Source: Methanobrevibacter sp.
Lineage (GTDB): Archaea; Methanobacteriota; Methanobacteria; Methanobacteriales; Methanobacteriaceae
Length of the DNA stretch: 26,405 nt
Direction of reading: 5' to 3'
Assembly (NCBI GenBank): GCA_016838945.1
Contig: JADLKP010000007.1
Coordinates: forward strand, 1 to 26,405
Part shown: positions 14,637 to 22,633 of the stretch, piece after piece
Numbering within the stretch: the stretch's first letter is position 1
Layout of the letters: the number at the start of each line of letters is the position of its first letter
Position numbers and translations under genes: made by a program
Notes under the pieces: generated by a model
Database searches by the model: none
What the model saw: only the letters and a program-made list of their open reading frames with translations
What the model was told of the DNA's origin: nothing

Positions 14637-15194
14637 ATGGTTAAAGGAAACAAGGATAAATTTGTATTGGAATTAGGCAATGATGAAAACGGCCAACCTA
14701 AGACACTTAGTGCAGAAGAGACATTAAAGCAAATGAAAAAAGGATTTAACAACGGATACGTTAGCTTTGAATATCCATTCTTATGGCAAGAACTTAAAAA
14801 CGAATATGAAGATGAATTCACTGTCCGTGTATTATTAAACAAAAACAACAATTCCATTGTAAAAATATCCATACAACCATGTTTGGTAAATAGTGTTGAA
14901 GAATTGAAAGAGCTTGTAGAAACCGATTTGAAAGCAAAAGAATGCGAAATTCAACAGTCAGGAATGGAAACTTTTGATAACTATGGAATTTGGGACATGA
15001 TTTATTTGACAAAGGAGGGATTGGAAGTAGAACAATACTCCATTTTAAAAGACAACAATTTATATTCTCTTGAACTCTATACCAAAAACAATAGGGATCA
15101 AGTGGCGGTAAAGTCTTTTGTAGAGGTCATTCAAACATTTAAGATTTTAAAACCAGCTTTTAAAGTAAACGGAGATTCATACGAGAGAATATAA
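14637..15194 (+). CDS. Hypothetical protein, 185 aa
   Basis: A complete open frame with a GTGAT ribosome site five bases before the ATG. I recognise no family. The protein is acidic, with no signal peptide, membrane helix or metal motif, and only two cysteines. Alternating strand-like and helical segments (VRVLLNKNNNSIVKISIQP, then EELKELVETDLKAKE, then YSLELYTKN and SFVEVIQTFKIL at the end) would fit a PsbP/Mog1-like fold; this is a guess from pattern. It is divergent from the SHOCT gene and convergent with the ATP-grasp protein gene, and stands alone on the plus strand. Confidence 0.7.
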   Translation: MVKGNKDKFVLELGNDENGQPKTLSAEETLKQMKKGFNNGYVSFEYPFLWQELKNEYEDEFTVRVLLNKNNNSIVKISIQPCLVNSVEELKELVETDLKAKECEIQQSGMETFDNYGIWDMIYLTKEGLEVEQYSILKDNNLYSLELYTKNNRDQVAVKSFVEVIQTFKILKPAFKVNGDSYERI

Positions 15195-15577
15195 TTCCTA
15201 AACTATTTTCTTAATTAGAAAATAAAAAACTTAAATCTAATCTAAGTATTTTTTAAAATAAAAACAGATAAAACTAAATAGAAAAATAAAAATAGATAAA
15301 AAAGATGAAAATAATAGTTAAAAAATAAAAAAAATGTGAAAAGTAACCCTACCTGAAAAAATAAACTCTAAAAATTCAGATAGGGTCACTAATCACATCA
15401 AATTTGTCCTATGTTTTGTTTTATTTTACAAATCTCTTTTTGTGTGAAAAAGAATTATTGCAAATAAAAGGCATATGTCCCACCCACCTGCCCAAAAACA
15501 ATGAATGTTTTTCAATATGAGTTTTATTTACAGTTTATGGAAAAACCATTCCACTTTTTTATTTAGATTTAAACTAA
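15195..15577. other. 383-nt region between convergent genes
   Basis: No coding sequence seen. It separates the ends of the 185-residue gene and the ATP-grasp gene. It contains a 16-bp-arm hairpin (15342-15390), a C-rich/G-rich tract (15478-15493), and an AAAAACA/TGTTTTT hairpin at 15494-15512 that on the minus strand could terminate the glutamate synthase operon. The density of structure is unusual for a plain spacer. Confidence 0.55.
15342..15390. terminator. Large hairpin between convergent genes
   Basis: Arms 15342-15357 and 15375-15390 pair at 14 of 16 positions, including a CCCTA/TAGGG block, around a 17-nt A-rich loop. It could serve as a bidirectional terminator, but it is 147 nt past one stop and 187 nt before the other. 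A small RNA or a remnant of a miniature transposon is also possible. Confidence 0.45.
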
Positions 15578-18220
15578 TCATTTGAAAATACACAAGGTCT
15601 CATCCTTATTCATGTCATGATAGAACTCCGCCTTGTCATCACCAAAGTCTATGACATGTATCATATCATAAATCTCCTCGCTTAGATTAGGATTTATATC
15701 CTTAAGGATGTTTTTATGTTCATAGATCATATCCTTATTGAATTCCAAATTCTTCTCATTTTCAAACAATGCACCATAGTATATTTCCGCTTCAACCAAG
15801 TCCTGGAACATATGGCTTCCAAAGGATAATTCGGGCATGTATCCTACTTCACTGTATGATTCTTCAAGAATTGCAGAGAAATAGCTGATATCAGCAAATA
15901 CCACAGGAATTCCTAATTCCGGAGAGGACGTGCCTATTCTTCCAGGAACTATTAGAATTGCAGTCTTTCCATTTTCCTTGCAATAGGCATTCACATCATT
16001 GATCACATGAGATATTGAACTTTTCTGAGCATATGGATATTCATAATACTTGTGGGGATCGACATAGCAGATTGCATCTATCTCATTCTTACGTGACATA
16101 CCCATTGAAGATTCCTTGATATGGAAGAAGACGTTCTTGTCCACTGGCATTTCAATGGCTTCATTGTTTATTGAAACCTGCAGAGGTCTGCATTGCAATA
16201 GGTTTACATTGAATGAATTATCCTCACCGACATTGACCGTATACTCTATGTCAACAGGATACTCATAAGCGGTTTCCAACGTATTCATTATTTCCTTCAT
16301 CTCATCAATGAATTCCTGATTCTTTACGAGCCCTTCACAATTGACGAATACTATTTCACGGCGTTCGCCTCTGTCACGGAACATTCTTTCAGCTTCACGG
16401 TCATGCTCTACAAGAACCTTCTTTGCATATCTTGGAATAACATCCAAACCGTCACCAACAGGAATGTCATGCAAGCTGATGTCCTTCAAATCGATTACAT
16501 CAAGATAATGTTGGGAATATCTGTGCTTTTCCCTAATATCCTTCACCATAGTCACTTCAGGCTTGTCAAGATTGATTATTCTAGGATAATCCTTTTTTGT
16601 CCTGTCAACAGCCTTTGTACCAAGACCCATGACCAACCTTAGCATTCCTTTGCTGTTGTCCATATCAGGAAGCGGTGAATACGGGCTATATGAAAATCCT
16701 ACACCTGCAGCAGTCGGGAAGAAATAGTCTCCATAATAGGAACCTGAAACTCTTTGAACCAAAAGAGCCATCTGCTCATCAGTATCATCCAAATCGTTTA
16801 TTTTCCTATATTCCAAAGCGGAAATGTTCATTGTACTTGAATATACCACTTTTACCGCCTCTTCAAAGGCTTCCAAACGCTCTTCAAGACTGCCCCTATT
16901 TACACAGAATACTGATTCGTATTTTCCTGCAAATGCATTTCCATACCCATCTTCAAGGAAACTACTTGATCTGACAATAATCGGGTTTTGTCCGAAATAA
17001 TCCAAAATCTGTATGAATCCCTTTTTGATCTCATCGGAAAAAGTGCCGTTTTTAAGTGCTTCTTCCAACTCTTTTCCATACTTATAGTAACCTTCCTTGG
17101 TTCTTTGCTTTACCCTAAGGTCCCATAAGTCATTTGAAACAATGTATGTATAAAATAAATCTGAGCCAATATAAAATGAATCATCAGGTTCAAGATTTCT
17201 GTAAATGTCAGGACGCTCCTTTTCGATAATCTTTCTTGCAAGAAGCATACCGCAGGACTTACCACCTACCAAACCGCTTCCTACACGGCGATCGTAGATT
17301 GTGATATAATCCTCAAAAGTAAAGTATTCCCTTATTTTTGAAAGCATCTTCTCGTCTTTTGTCATCATCAGCTCAGAAATCTTATCGCATTCATCATCGA
17401 GATTCTGACCTTCTTCATACTTCATTCTAACCTGAAGCATATACCTTTCCCAACTGTCCAAAATCTGTCCGCTTTGATGCTTATCAGAATCATTGATGGT
17501 CTTATAATATTTGCTCACTTCCTGACCATCCTGCAAAACCTTGACAAAACCTGTTCTTGGGTTGAACTTATGTCCCAAAAACATTGTTTGAGAATACCTG
17601 TTCCATACCTTAAGTGGGGAAACATAAACCTCCTCAGGAGAATTGGAGTGTACATTCAGGAATAGCTGTGTGGTTTCACGAATTTTAGCTATGGCATCAA
17701 ATGAATGCCTTCCTCGAATGATTGGGAAAAATGCTACAGTATCCAGTTGGAATAGGAATGGGCAAGTTACCTTAAAGAAATTTCCCATCATCAAATCTGT
17801 AGACCAAACCGCTTGGAGGTCACTTAAGCAGTCAAAGACATAGAATGCATCGAATCCTTCCTTTTCAATGATTCTATGAACTTCCAATGTGAATGTCTCA
17901 AATTGATTGTATGGATTGACCTTATAAATCTTGATTCCATCACGTTCAATCATGCAAAATTCAGTTTCAGGATTATTCTCTTCTATTTCGAGCAGTTTGA
18001 AGTCCTCTTCTGTCATTTCAATCAAGGGATGATGATTAGCAAACCTGATGTATATCAAGTTCCTATTATCCTCTTTCGCCTGTTTGACATAAGGATCGAC
18101 AAAGTAAGAGAATTCATTCAGGTTTGTAACATTCCACACCACATTATCTCCCAAACGAATATTGTCTAAAGCTTCGTCAAGCCCTGGAATCCCTGATTTT
18201 ATTCTTTCGAATGCAGCCAT
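15578..18220 (-). CDS. KaiC-like / PPDK ATP-grasp domain protein without phosphohistidine and PEP domains
   Basis: An 880-residue cytosolic protein. Residues 1-230 begin FERIKSGIPGLDEALDNI and resemble a RecA/KaiC-like domain, but the Walker A loop is missing (GDNVVWNVTN instead). From about 310 to 685 there is a pyruvate-phosphate-dikinase ATP-grasp domain: VGGKSCGMLLARKI near 316-329, PIIVRSSSFLEDGYGNAFAG near 410-430, and LLQCRPLQ near 678. The C-terminal 200 residues contain PGRIGTSSPELGIPVVFADI near 765 in place of the usual TSHAAIVARELGIP segment, so the phosphohistidine is absent. No PEP-binding barrel follows. It is therefore unlikely to make PEP. It has a GGAGATATT site and lies 21 nt after the glutamate synthase gene, probably in its operon. 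A nucleotide-sensing role is speculation. Confidence 0.8.
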   Translation of the reverse strand: MAAFERIKSGIPGLDEALDNIRLGDNVVWNVTNLNEFSYFVDPYVKQAKEDNRNLIYIRFANHHPLIEMTEEDFKLLEIEENNPETEFCMIERDGIKIYKVNPYNQFETFTLEVHRIIEKEGFDAFYVFDCLSDLQAVWSTDLMMGNFFKVTCPFLFQLDTVAFFPIIRGRHSFDAIAKIRETTQLFLNVHSNSPEEVYVSPLKVWNRYSQTMFLGHKFNPRTGFVKVLQDGQEVSKYYKTINDSDKHQSGQILDSWERYMLQVRMKYEEGQNLDDECDKISELMMTKDEKMLSKIREYFTFEDYITIYDRRVGSGLVGGKSCGMLLARKIIEKERPDIYRNLEPDDSFYIGSDLFYTYIVSNDLWDLRVKQRTKEGYYKYGKELEEALKNGTFSDEIKKGFIQILDYFGQNPIIVRSSSFLEDGYGNAFAGKYESVFCVNRGSLEERLEAFEEAVKVVYSSTMNISALEYRKINDLDDTDEQMALLVQRVSGSYYGDYFFPTAAGVGFSYSPYSPLPDMDNSKGMLRLVMGLGTKAVDRTKKDYPRIINLDKPEVTMVKDIREKHRYSQHYLDVIDLKDISLHDIPVGDGLDVIPRYAKKVLVEHDREAERMFRDRGERREIVFVNCEGLVKNQEFIDEMKEIMNTLETAYEYPVDIEYTVNVGEDNSFNVNLLQCRPLQVSINNEAIEMPVDKNVFFHIKESSMGMSRKNEIDAICYVDPHKYYEYPYAQKSSISHVINDVNAYCKENGKTAILIVPGRIGTSSPELGIPVVFADISYFSAILEESYSEVGYMPELSFGSHMFQDLVEAEIYYGALFENEKNLEFNKDMIYEHKNILKDINPNLSEEIYDMIHVIDFGDDKAEFYHDMNKDETLCIFK

Positions 18221-18241
18221 AATAATATCTCCTATCTTAGT

Positions 18242-19723
18242 TTAATTTCTCACCATTGGCACTCCGGTCAATTGTGAAGCCTCCATAGTCAATGCAACAA
18301 GGTCTTGACGTTCAAGATTTTCAATATCGGTGTTTCCTGCCTGTTGAGTCAAGGAGGTTACTTCCTGTGTCATTGCTTCTATATAATTTGCCACTTGCTG
18401 GCCTTTTCTTATAGGATCCAATCTTCTTCTGAGGACCCTATCCTGTGTTGCAATTCCTTTAGGGCAAATACCTTCAGAACAGGATTGGCAAACTTTACAA
18501 CCTATGGAAATCAATGCAGATGTAGCAATATAAACAGCATCTGCACCTAAAGCAATAGCTTTTGCCACATCCGCACCGGATCTTATTCCGCCGGCAGCCA
18601 CGAGGCTTACTTCACTTCTTAAATTAATGTCCTTAAGAGCATCATCAGCCTTTACAATTGCTTCTATTGTAGGAATACCTGCATGTTCTGTAACCACTTC
18701 AGGCCCCGCACCGGTTCCTCCTTGCATACCATCAACCACAATTATGTCTGCACCTGCCTTAGCCGCAATCTTTACATCTTGCTCCACTCTTCCAGATGCA
18801 AATTTTACAATGATCGGCACTTTCCAATCAGTGATTTCCCTTAATTGATTGATTTTCATACCTAAATCTTCAGGTCCGACAATATCCATATGTCTTGCAG
18901 GGCTTAATGCAGATGTTCCTTCTGGAATATTCCTAACTCTAGCCACTTCTGCAGTTACCTTATGAGAAAGCAAATGTCCTCCCATACCTGATTTTGCACC
19001 TTGACCAATCTTTATTTCAACAGCTTCTGCATTGTTCAAATAGCTTGCTGAAACACCAAAACGGCCTGATGCATACTGAGCAATCAATTTGTCTGCATAA
19101 TGCCTCTCTTCAGGAAGCATTCCACCTTCACCAGTATTGGTAATTGAGCCTACCTTGCTGCTTCCAATAGCCAATGCTATCTTTGCTTCCTTGCTCAATG
19201 CACCGAAAGACATTGCACCAATCATAATAGGTGTATCGATTTCAATAGGATTTTCTGCAAACCTGTCTCCAAGAACCACGGAAGTCTTGCATGTTTCCCT
19301 ATATGAGTCTATTGGTGGCCTTGAGACCTGTGCAGGCAATATGCTTAAGTCATCAAATGTTGGGATTCTTCTGGTGAGTCCACAACCTCTTACCTTATAT
19401 GCTCCTGTTTGGCTTTTACGTTTGATTTCAACCATTGTTGAATTTGACCATACGCCTCTTCCTTCATCAACAAGAGGCCTGACATATATTGCATGTGTCG
19501 GGCACATCTCCTCACAGATCTTGCAACCTACACAGTTTTCCTGATGAATAGGCAATGGCTCATCATTGATTACCTCATATACTCCATGAGGACAATTCGA
19601 ATAGCAGCTGTAACAGTTTTTACATGAGGATTTGTGAGGGTTGTCACATAAGTACCAGCAACAGCCTGGCCTATCATTGCTCTGTTTGCAAATTTCCAAT
19701 TTTCTCTCTACAGTGAATGACAT
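18242..19723 (-). CDS. gltB2: Glutamate synthase, FMN/Fe-S synthase domain (archaeal GltB2)
   Basis: Forms glutamate from 2-oxoglutarate and ammonia on an FMN-bearing barrel; the ammonia comes from the separate amidotransferase subunit. The 493-residue protein starts with a Cys-rich region and two ferredoxin motifs (C34/37/40/44 and C64/67/70/74). The barrel follows: GAMSFGALSKEAKIA, NTGEGGMLPEE, IGQGAKSGMGGHL, VDGMQGGTGAGP and AAGGIRSGADVAKAIALGAD. Near the end, CKVCQSCSEGICP is the glutamate synthase Fe-S motif. The ATG overlaps the stop of the FrhB-like gene by one base (TAATG), and its GAGGGGGT site lies inside that gene, so translation is coupled. The gene lacks the GltB amidotransferase and GXGXG domains, which are encoded separately upstream. 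Confidence 0.94.
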   Translation of the reverse strand: MSFTVERKLEICKQSNDRPGCCWYLCDNPHKSSCKNCYSCYSNCPHGVYEVINDEPLPIHQENCVGCKICEEMCPTHAIYVRPLVDEGRGVWSNSTMVEIKRKSQTGAYKVRGCGLTRRIPTFDDLSILPAQVSRPPIDSYRETCKTSVVLGDRFAENPIEIDTPIMIGAMSFGALSKEAKIALAIGSSKVGSITNTGEGGMLPEERHYADKLIAQYASGRFGVSASYLNNAEAVEIKIGQGAKSGMGGHLLSHKVTAEVARVRNIPEGTSALSPARHMDIVGPEDLGMKINQLREITDWKVPIIVKFASGRVEQDVKIAAKAGADIIVVDGMQGGTGAGPEVVTEHAGIPTIEAIVKADDALKDINLRSEVSLVAAGGIRSGADVAKAIALGADAVYIATSALISIGCKVCQSCSEGICPKGIATQDRVLRRRLDPIRKGQQVANYIEAMTQEVTSLTQQAGNTDIENLERQDLVALTMEASQLTGVPMVRN

Positions 19724-20820
19724 TAGTTTACCCCCTCGTTAATATTTTGGACTTGATTCTCTTTCAAATCCCTCAATGGCTTGAATACAGGACAGACAGA
19801 ATATTTTGTTCCTCCAGATTTTACAACCTCATCAATTGCATCAGTTAGCTTTGCATAAGGTTTCCAAGCCAAATGATCCTCCTTATCAACAATAAGCGCT
19901 TCTGTAACAATTTCATTGGACAATAGATAGTCAATTAATGTTGTAACGATAGACCCGTCCTGACCTTGTGTATGCTTTAATGATTTGACTGTCAAGACTT
20001 TTTTAAAGTCTCCTATTGGTTTTGAATTGTCATTTCTCAAATCTGCAGGGATAAATGTTCTTGGACAGACTGCAAAGCATGCATGACAATCCTCTGGGCA
20101 ATCTCCTTTCATCCTTGGTTTGGTATCATCAATTGTTATCAGATTGTGAGGACATGCATATTCACATGCTCCACAAAGCACACATGCTCCAACATCAATG
20201 ACATTTGACCTTAAGTCCAAAAATGTTGCTTCAGAGATATCCTTATCTATTGAATCGTCTGACTTTTCCCTTTGGTATAATACAGGCCTTGCCAAAAATT
20301 CCCTTCTTTCTATAGTTTCCAGATTTTTGCTTATTTTGGTTTGTGCAATCTTATTCAATAATCCTAATTGTGAATCTGTAAATTCTTTTGCTTCAATGAA
20401 TTTCTGTTCTATTGCTCCATTAACTATTTCTTCACCTTTTTCAGTTCTTATTATGAGTGTTGACCAACCATCCTCAGATCCAATTGAACCGATTGAAATG
20501 TCAGATGTTTCTGAAGTAAGTTCAACACATATGTTACAGTTTTTTCTTATAATCCTTTTAGCTACTGAAAGAGGTATTTTTACTGTCTCTTTGTTTTTTA
20601 AAAGTAAAAATACAAATCCTTTTTCTATTTGGAACTTATCAATATCCTCCATTTTCAAGTCATATTCCTTCAAGAGATTTACAAAGTATTTGTATGAAAA
20701 ATTCTCCATACAGAATAAGCCCAATTTAACATCAATAGGGCTATCTGCATAGTGTTGTAGTTTGGATGCAGCCATTATTTGACATGGTGTTCCCACAAAA
20801 GCTATTCTATTTTCGCTCAT
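19723..20820 (-). CDS. FrhB-like F420/ferredoxin oxidoreductase subunit, apparently circularly permuted
   Basis: A 365-residue Fe-S flavoprotein-like subunit in the glutamate synthase operon, likely to feed electrons to the synthase. Residues 1-175 match the C-terminal part of F420-hydrogenase beta subunit FrhB: IAFVGTPCQIMAASKLQ (6-22), GLFCMENFSYK (34-44), NCNIC (94-98), and SIGSIGSEDGWSTLIIRT (109-126). A double [4Fe-4S] module follows (C213/216/219/223 and C241/245/248/252). Residues 274-352 then match the N-terminal part of FrhB: VLTVKSLKHTQGQDGSIVTT (275-294), YLLSN, AWKPYA, and GGTKYSVCP (336-344). The domain order is therefore reversed relative to standard FrhB. GGAG precedes the ATG. 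F420H2 as donor is inferred from the family; reduced ferredoxin is an alternative. No GltD-like gene lies nearby. Confidence 0.85.
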   Translation of the reverse strand: MSENRIAFVGTPCQIMAASKLQHYADSPIDVKLGLFCMENFSYKYFVNLLKEYDLKMEDIDKFQIEKGFVFLLLKNKETVKIPLSVAKRIIRKNCNICVELTSETSDISIGSIGSEDGWSTLIIRTEKGEEIVNGAIEQKFIEAKEFTDSQLGLLNKIAQTKISKNLETIERREFLARPVLYQREKSDDSIDKDISEATFLDLRSNVIDVGACVLCGACEYACPHNLITIDDTKPRMKGDCPEDCHACFAVCPRTFIPADLRNDNSKPIGDFKKVLTVKSLKHTQGQDGSIVTTLIDYLLSNEIVTEALIVDKEDHLAWKPYAKLTDAIDEVVKSGGTKYSVCPVFKPLRDLKENQVQNINEGVN

Positions 20821-20831
20821 AATTTCAGCTC

Positions 20832-21485
20832 CTATTGCATGTTAACTATTTTCTTAAAGTTTGCATAATCAGTTTCATCCAGTTTGAAACCATATTCTGT
20901 TAAGATTTCTTGAAGTTCCTTTTGGTCTTCAGAAGTGGTTTCTCCCATAACTGCATTTTTTCCTAAGCTTTTAACATTTCCAAGAACAAAAATGGTTCCT
21001 CTCATGATGGATTCTCCAACATCCTCAGTCACATCACCAAGTATTATGAGCTTTCCTCCCATCATAAGGAGCCCGGTCATAAAACCGCTGTTTCCCCCAA
21101 TGATTACGGTTCCTCCTTTCATGATTTCTCCAGTTCTTGAACCTACATTTCCTTTAACGATTACTGTTCCACCATAGATTCCCTGTCCTGCACCGTCACC
21201 AGCTGTACCTTCAATGACCAATTCGCCTTCTGTCATATTGTCTCCAGCAAACCAGCCAGCATTTCCAGTGATATGTATCCTTGGCCTATGAGCCATTGTT
21301 CCAACAAAATATCCTGCAGAACCATTGATTTCTATCTCCACATCTTCAGTCAATCCCGCGCAGATATTGTGTTTGGAATCAGGATTGTCAATAATAAGCT
21401 TATCATGCTGTTTAGCTTGTTCCTTTATGGTGCGGTTCAATTCCTTCTCTTCCATGCCATTTGCATCAATTACATATTCATTCAT
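20832..21485 (-). CDS. gltB3: Glutamate synthase GXGXG domain protein (archaeal GltB3)
   Basis: Stand-alone version of the C-terminal beta-helix domain of bacterial GltB, 217 residues, which is structural and helps hold the ammonia tunnel. The right-handed beta-helix is marked by recurring G-x-x-G motifs from about 54 to 180: NGSAGYFVG, TGNAGWFAGD, EGTAGDGAGQGIYGG, KGNVGSRTGEIMKGG, and GGNSGFMTGLLMMGG. The same fold occurs in FwdC of formylmethanofuran dehydrogenase, but the neighbours clearly place this one in glutamate synthase. The ribosome site is AAGGGG. It lies 15 nt after the amidotransferase gene and 11 nt before the FrhB-like gene. Confidence 0.92.
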   Translation of the reverse strand: MNEYVIDANGMEEKELNRTIKEQAKQHDKLIIDNPDSKHNICAGLTEDVEIEINGSAGYFVGTMAHRPRIHITGNAGWFAGDNMTEGELVIEGTAGDGAGQGIYGGTVIVKGNVGSRTGEIMKGGTVIIGGNSGFMTGLLMMGGKLIILGDVTEDVGESIMRGTIFVLGNVKSLGKNAVMGETTSEDQKELQEILTEYGFKLDETDYANFKKIVNMQ

Positions 21486-21500
21486 AGAAAAAACCCCTTA

Positions 21501-22418
21501 TCATATGGTGTAAGCTCTTGTTTCCCCTGGAGCTATCTGTTCTATTTCATCTGAATCAGTGACATCGTGCAATGCCATTTCCTCTGAAGCAACTGCAAAG
21601 ATCTCATCGGTTTCCACCATTACACCAGGCCTAAGACCAAGCTTGTCCTTTGCAATTCCAATACCGTTAGGTGTTCCAACCAATATGGAAAATGGACCAT
21701 CCAAATCAATTACCGCCTGATCCAATGCCTCTTCCAATTTGTAGCCTTGGTCAAGCTTATCTGCCATATAATGAACAATGCACTCAGTATCATTGAATGA
21801 TTCGAAAGTGTGTCCTTTCCTTTCCAATGGGTCTCTTATTTTCCAGTAATTGGTGATTTGCCCATTATGCACCACAGTAATGTCTGGAATGATGTAGCTT
21901 TGATATGGGTGTGCATGATAACGGTCAACACCACTTTCAGTTGCAAAACGAGTGTGCCCTATTCCATGTGTTCCCATTCTGCTTGAAACATCAAAACGTT
22001 CTGCAATGTCCTTTACCTTTCCTGTGTCCTTGATCATTTCAAATGAATGTGAACCGTTGATGACCCTTACATTTTCCAAATCATCTATTTCGTTAATACA
22101 TGGTTTCAATAGGGAAAATTCATCCAATGCTATTTTACATTTATATACATCTGAGTCTCCTACAGACTCAATCAATTGCTCTTCGAATATTGGACTAATT
22201 TGATTTAATAATGATTTTAAATTGTCTAATGCTCCTCTTCTTCTTTTTACTTCAATGTTTAATTGATAATAATTTTCAGGGAAATCCAAACTGCCGTAGA
22301 TTGCATAACCTGCAGAATCCGGACCCCTATGCTGTAATGATTCAAGCATTGATGTCAATGCCTCTCCTACAGGGTGAGTTTTTTTATCTTTGTATATTAC
22401 ACCTGCTATTCCACACAT
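21501..22418 (-). CDS. gltB1: Glutamate synthase class II glutamine amidotransferase (archaeal GltB1)
   Basis: Hydrolyses glutamine to release ammonia for the synthase subunit. The 305-residue protein begins MCGIAGVIYKD with the nucleophilic Cys2 exposed once Met is removed. LQHRGPDSAGYAIYG near 29-43, IGHTRFATES near 150-160, YHAHPYQSY near 166-174, VVHNGQITNYWKIRD near 181-195 and the FNDTECIVHYM segment near 206-216 complete the Ntn-type glutaminase site. A perfect GGAGGT ribosome site (22425-22430) and a TATA-like box at 22465-22474 mark the head of the operon. It is encoded as a separate subunit rather than fused, as in other archaeal glutamate synthases. Confidence 0.93.
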   Translation of the reverse strand: MCGIAGVIYKDKKTHPVGEALTSMLESLQHRGPDSAGYAIYGSLDFPENYYQLNIEVKRRRGALDNLKSLLNQISPIFEEQLIESVGDSDVYKCKIALDEFSLLKPCINEIDDLENVRVINGSHSFEMIKDTGKVKDIAERFDVSSRMGTHGIGHTRFATESGVDRYHAHPYQSYIIPDITVVHNGQITNYWKIRDPLERKGHTFESFNDTECIVHYMADKLDQGYKLEEALDQAVIDLDGPFSILVGTPNGIGIAKDKLGLRPGVMVETDEIFAVASEEMALHDVTDSDEIEQIAPGETRAYTI

Positions 22419-22464
22419 TTTTCTACCTCCAATAAGATAATCGGTGAATACACGTACATATGCC

Positions 22465-22474
22465 TAATATATAC
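22465..22474 (-). promoter_or_regulatory. Probable promoter of the glutamate synthase operon
   Basis: The minus-strand GTATATATTA is a good TATA box. It would start transcription near 22445 and leave a leader of under 30 nt carrying the GGAGGT site. No GGAA-N6-TTCC operator is seen here, unlike at glnA. The repeat array just upstream may carry regulatory sites. Confidence 0.55.
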
Positions 22475-22490
22475 TTATCATTCTATGAAT

Positions 22491-22609
22491 TGCTTAAAAA
22501 ATAATTCTAAAATTACATATGCCTTAAAAAAAGTAATTCTAAAATTACAATATGCCTTTAAATAATTTTTAAATTACAATATGCCTTAAAAAAATAATCT
22601 AAATTTCAA
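22491..22609. repeat. Four imperfect tandem repeats upstream of the glutamate synthase promoter
   Basis: Units at 22491-22517, 22518-22550, 22551-22579 and 22580-22609 follow TATGCCTTAAAAAAATAATTCTAAAATTACAA with small indels (about 27-33 nt each). A further TATGCCTAATATATAC lies at the promoter (22459-22474), so the AGGCAT word (minus strand) marks five nearly regular positions. They span most of the space between glnA and the operon promoter. Confidence 0.8.
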
Positions 22610-22633
22610 AAACCATTTACTTTAATTTTGAGG

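Noticed and set aside
15578..18220. Functional phosphoenolpyruvate synthase
   Set aside because: No phosphohistidine segment and no PEP-binding barrel are present, although the ATP-grasp part is intact.
19137..19544. 135-residue plus-strand frame
   Set aside because: Antisense to the conserved gltB2 barrel and Fe-S region; no start signal or motif.
20198..20752. 184-residue plus-strand open frame
   Set aside because: It lies wholly within the FrhB-like gene on the other strand, with no ribosome site or recognisable motif; a shadow of that gene.
20832..21485. Formylmethanofuran dehydrogenase subunit C
   Set aside because: It shares the GXGXG beta-helix with FwdC, but the neighbours are all glutamate synthase components.
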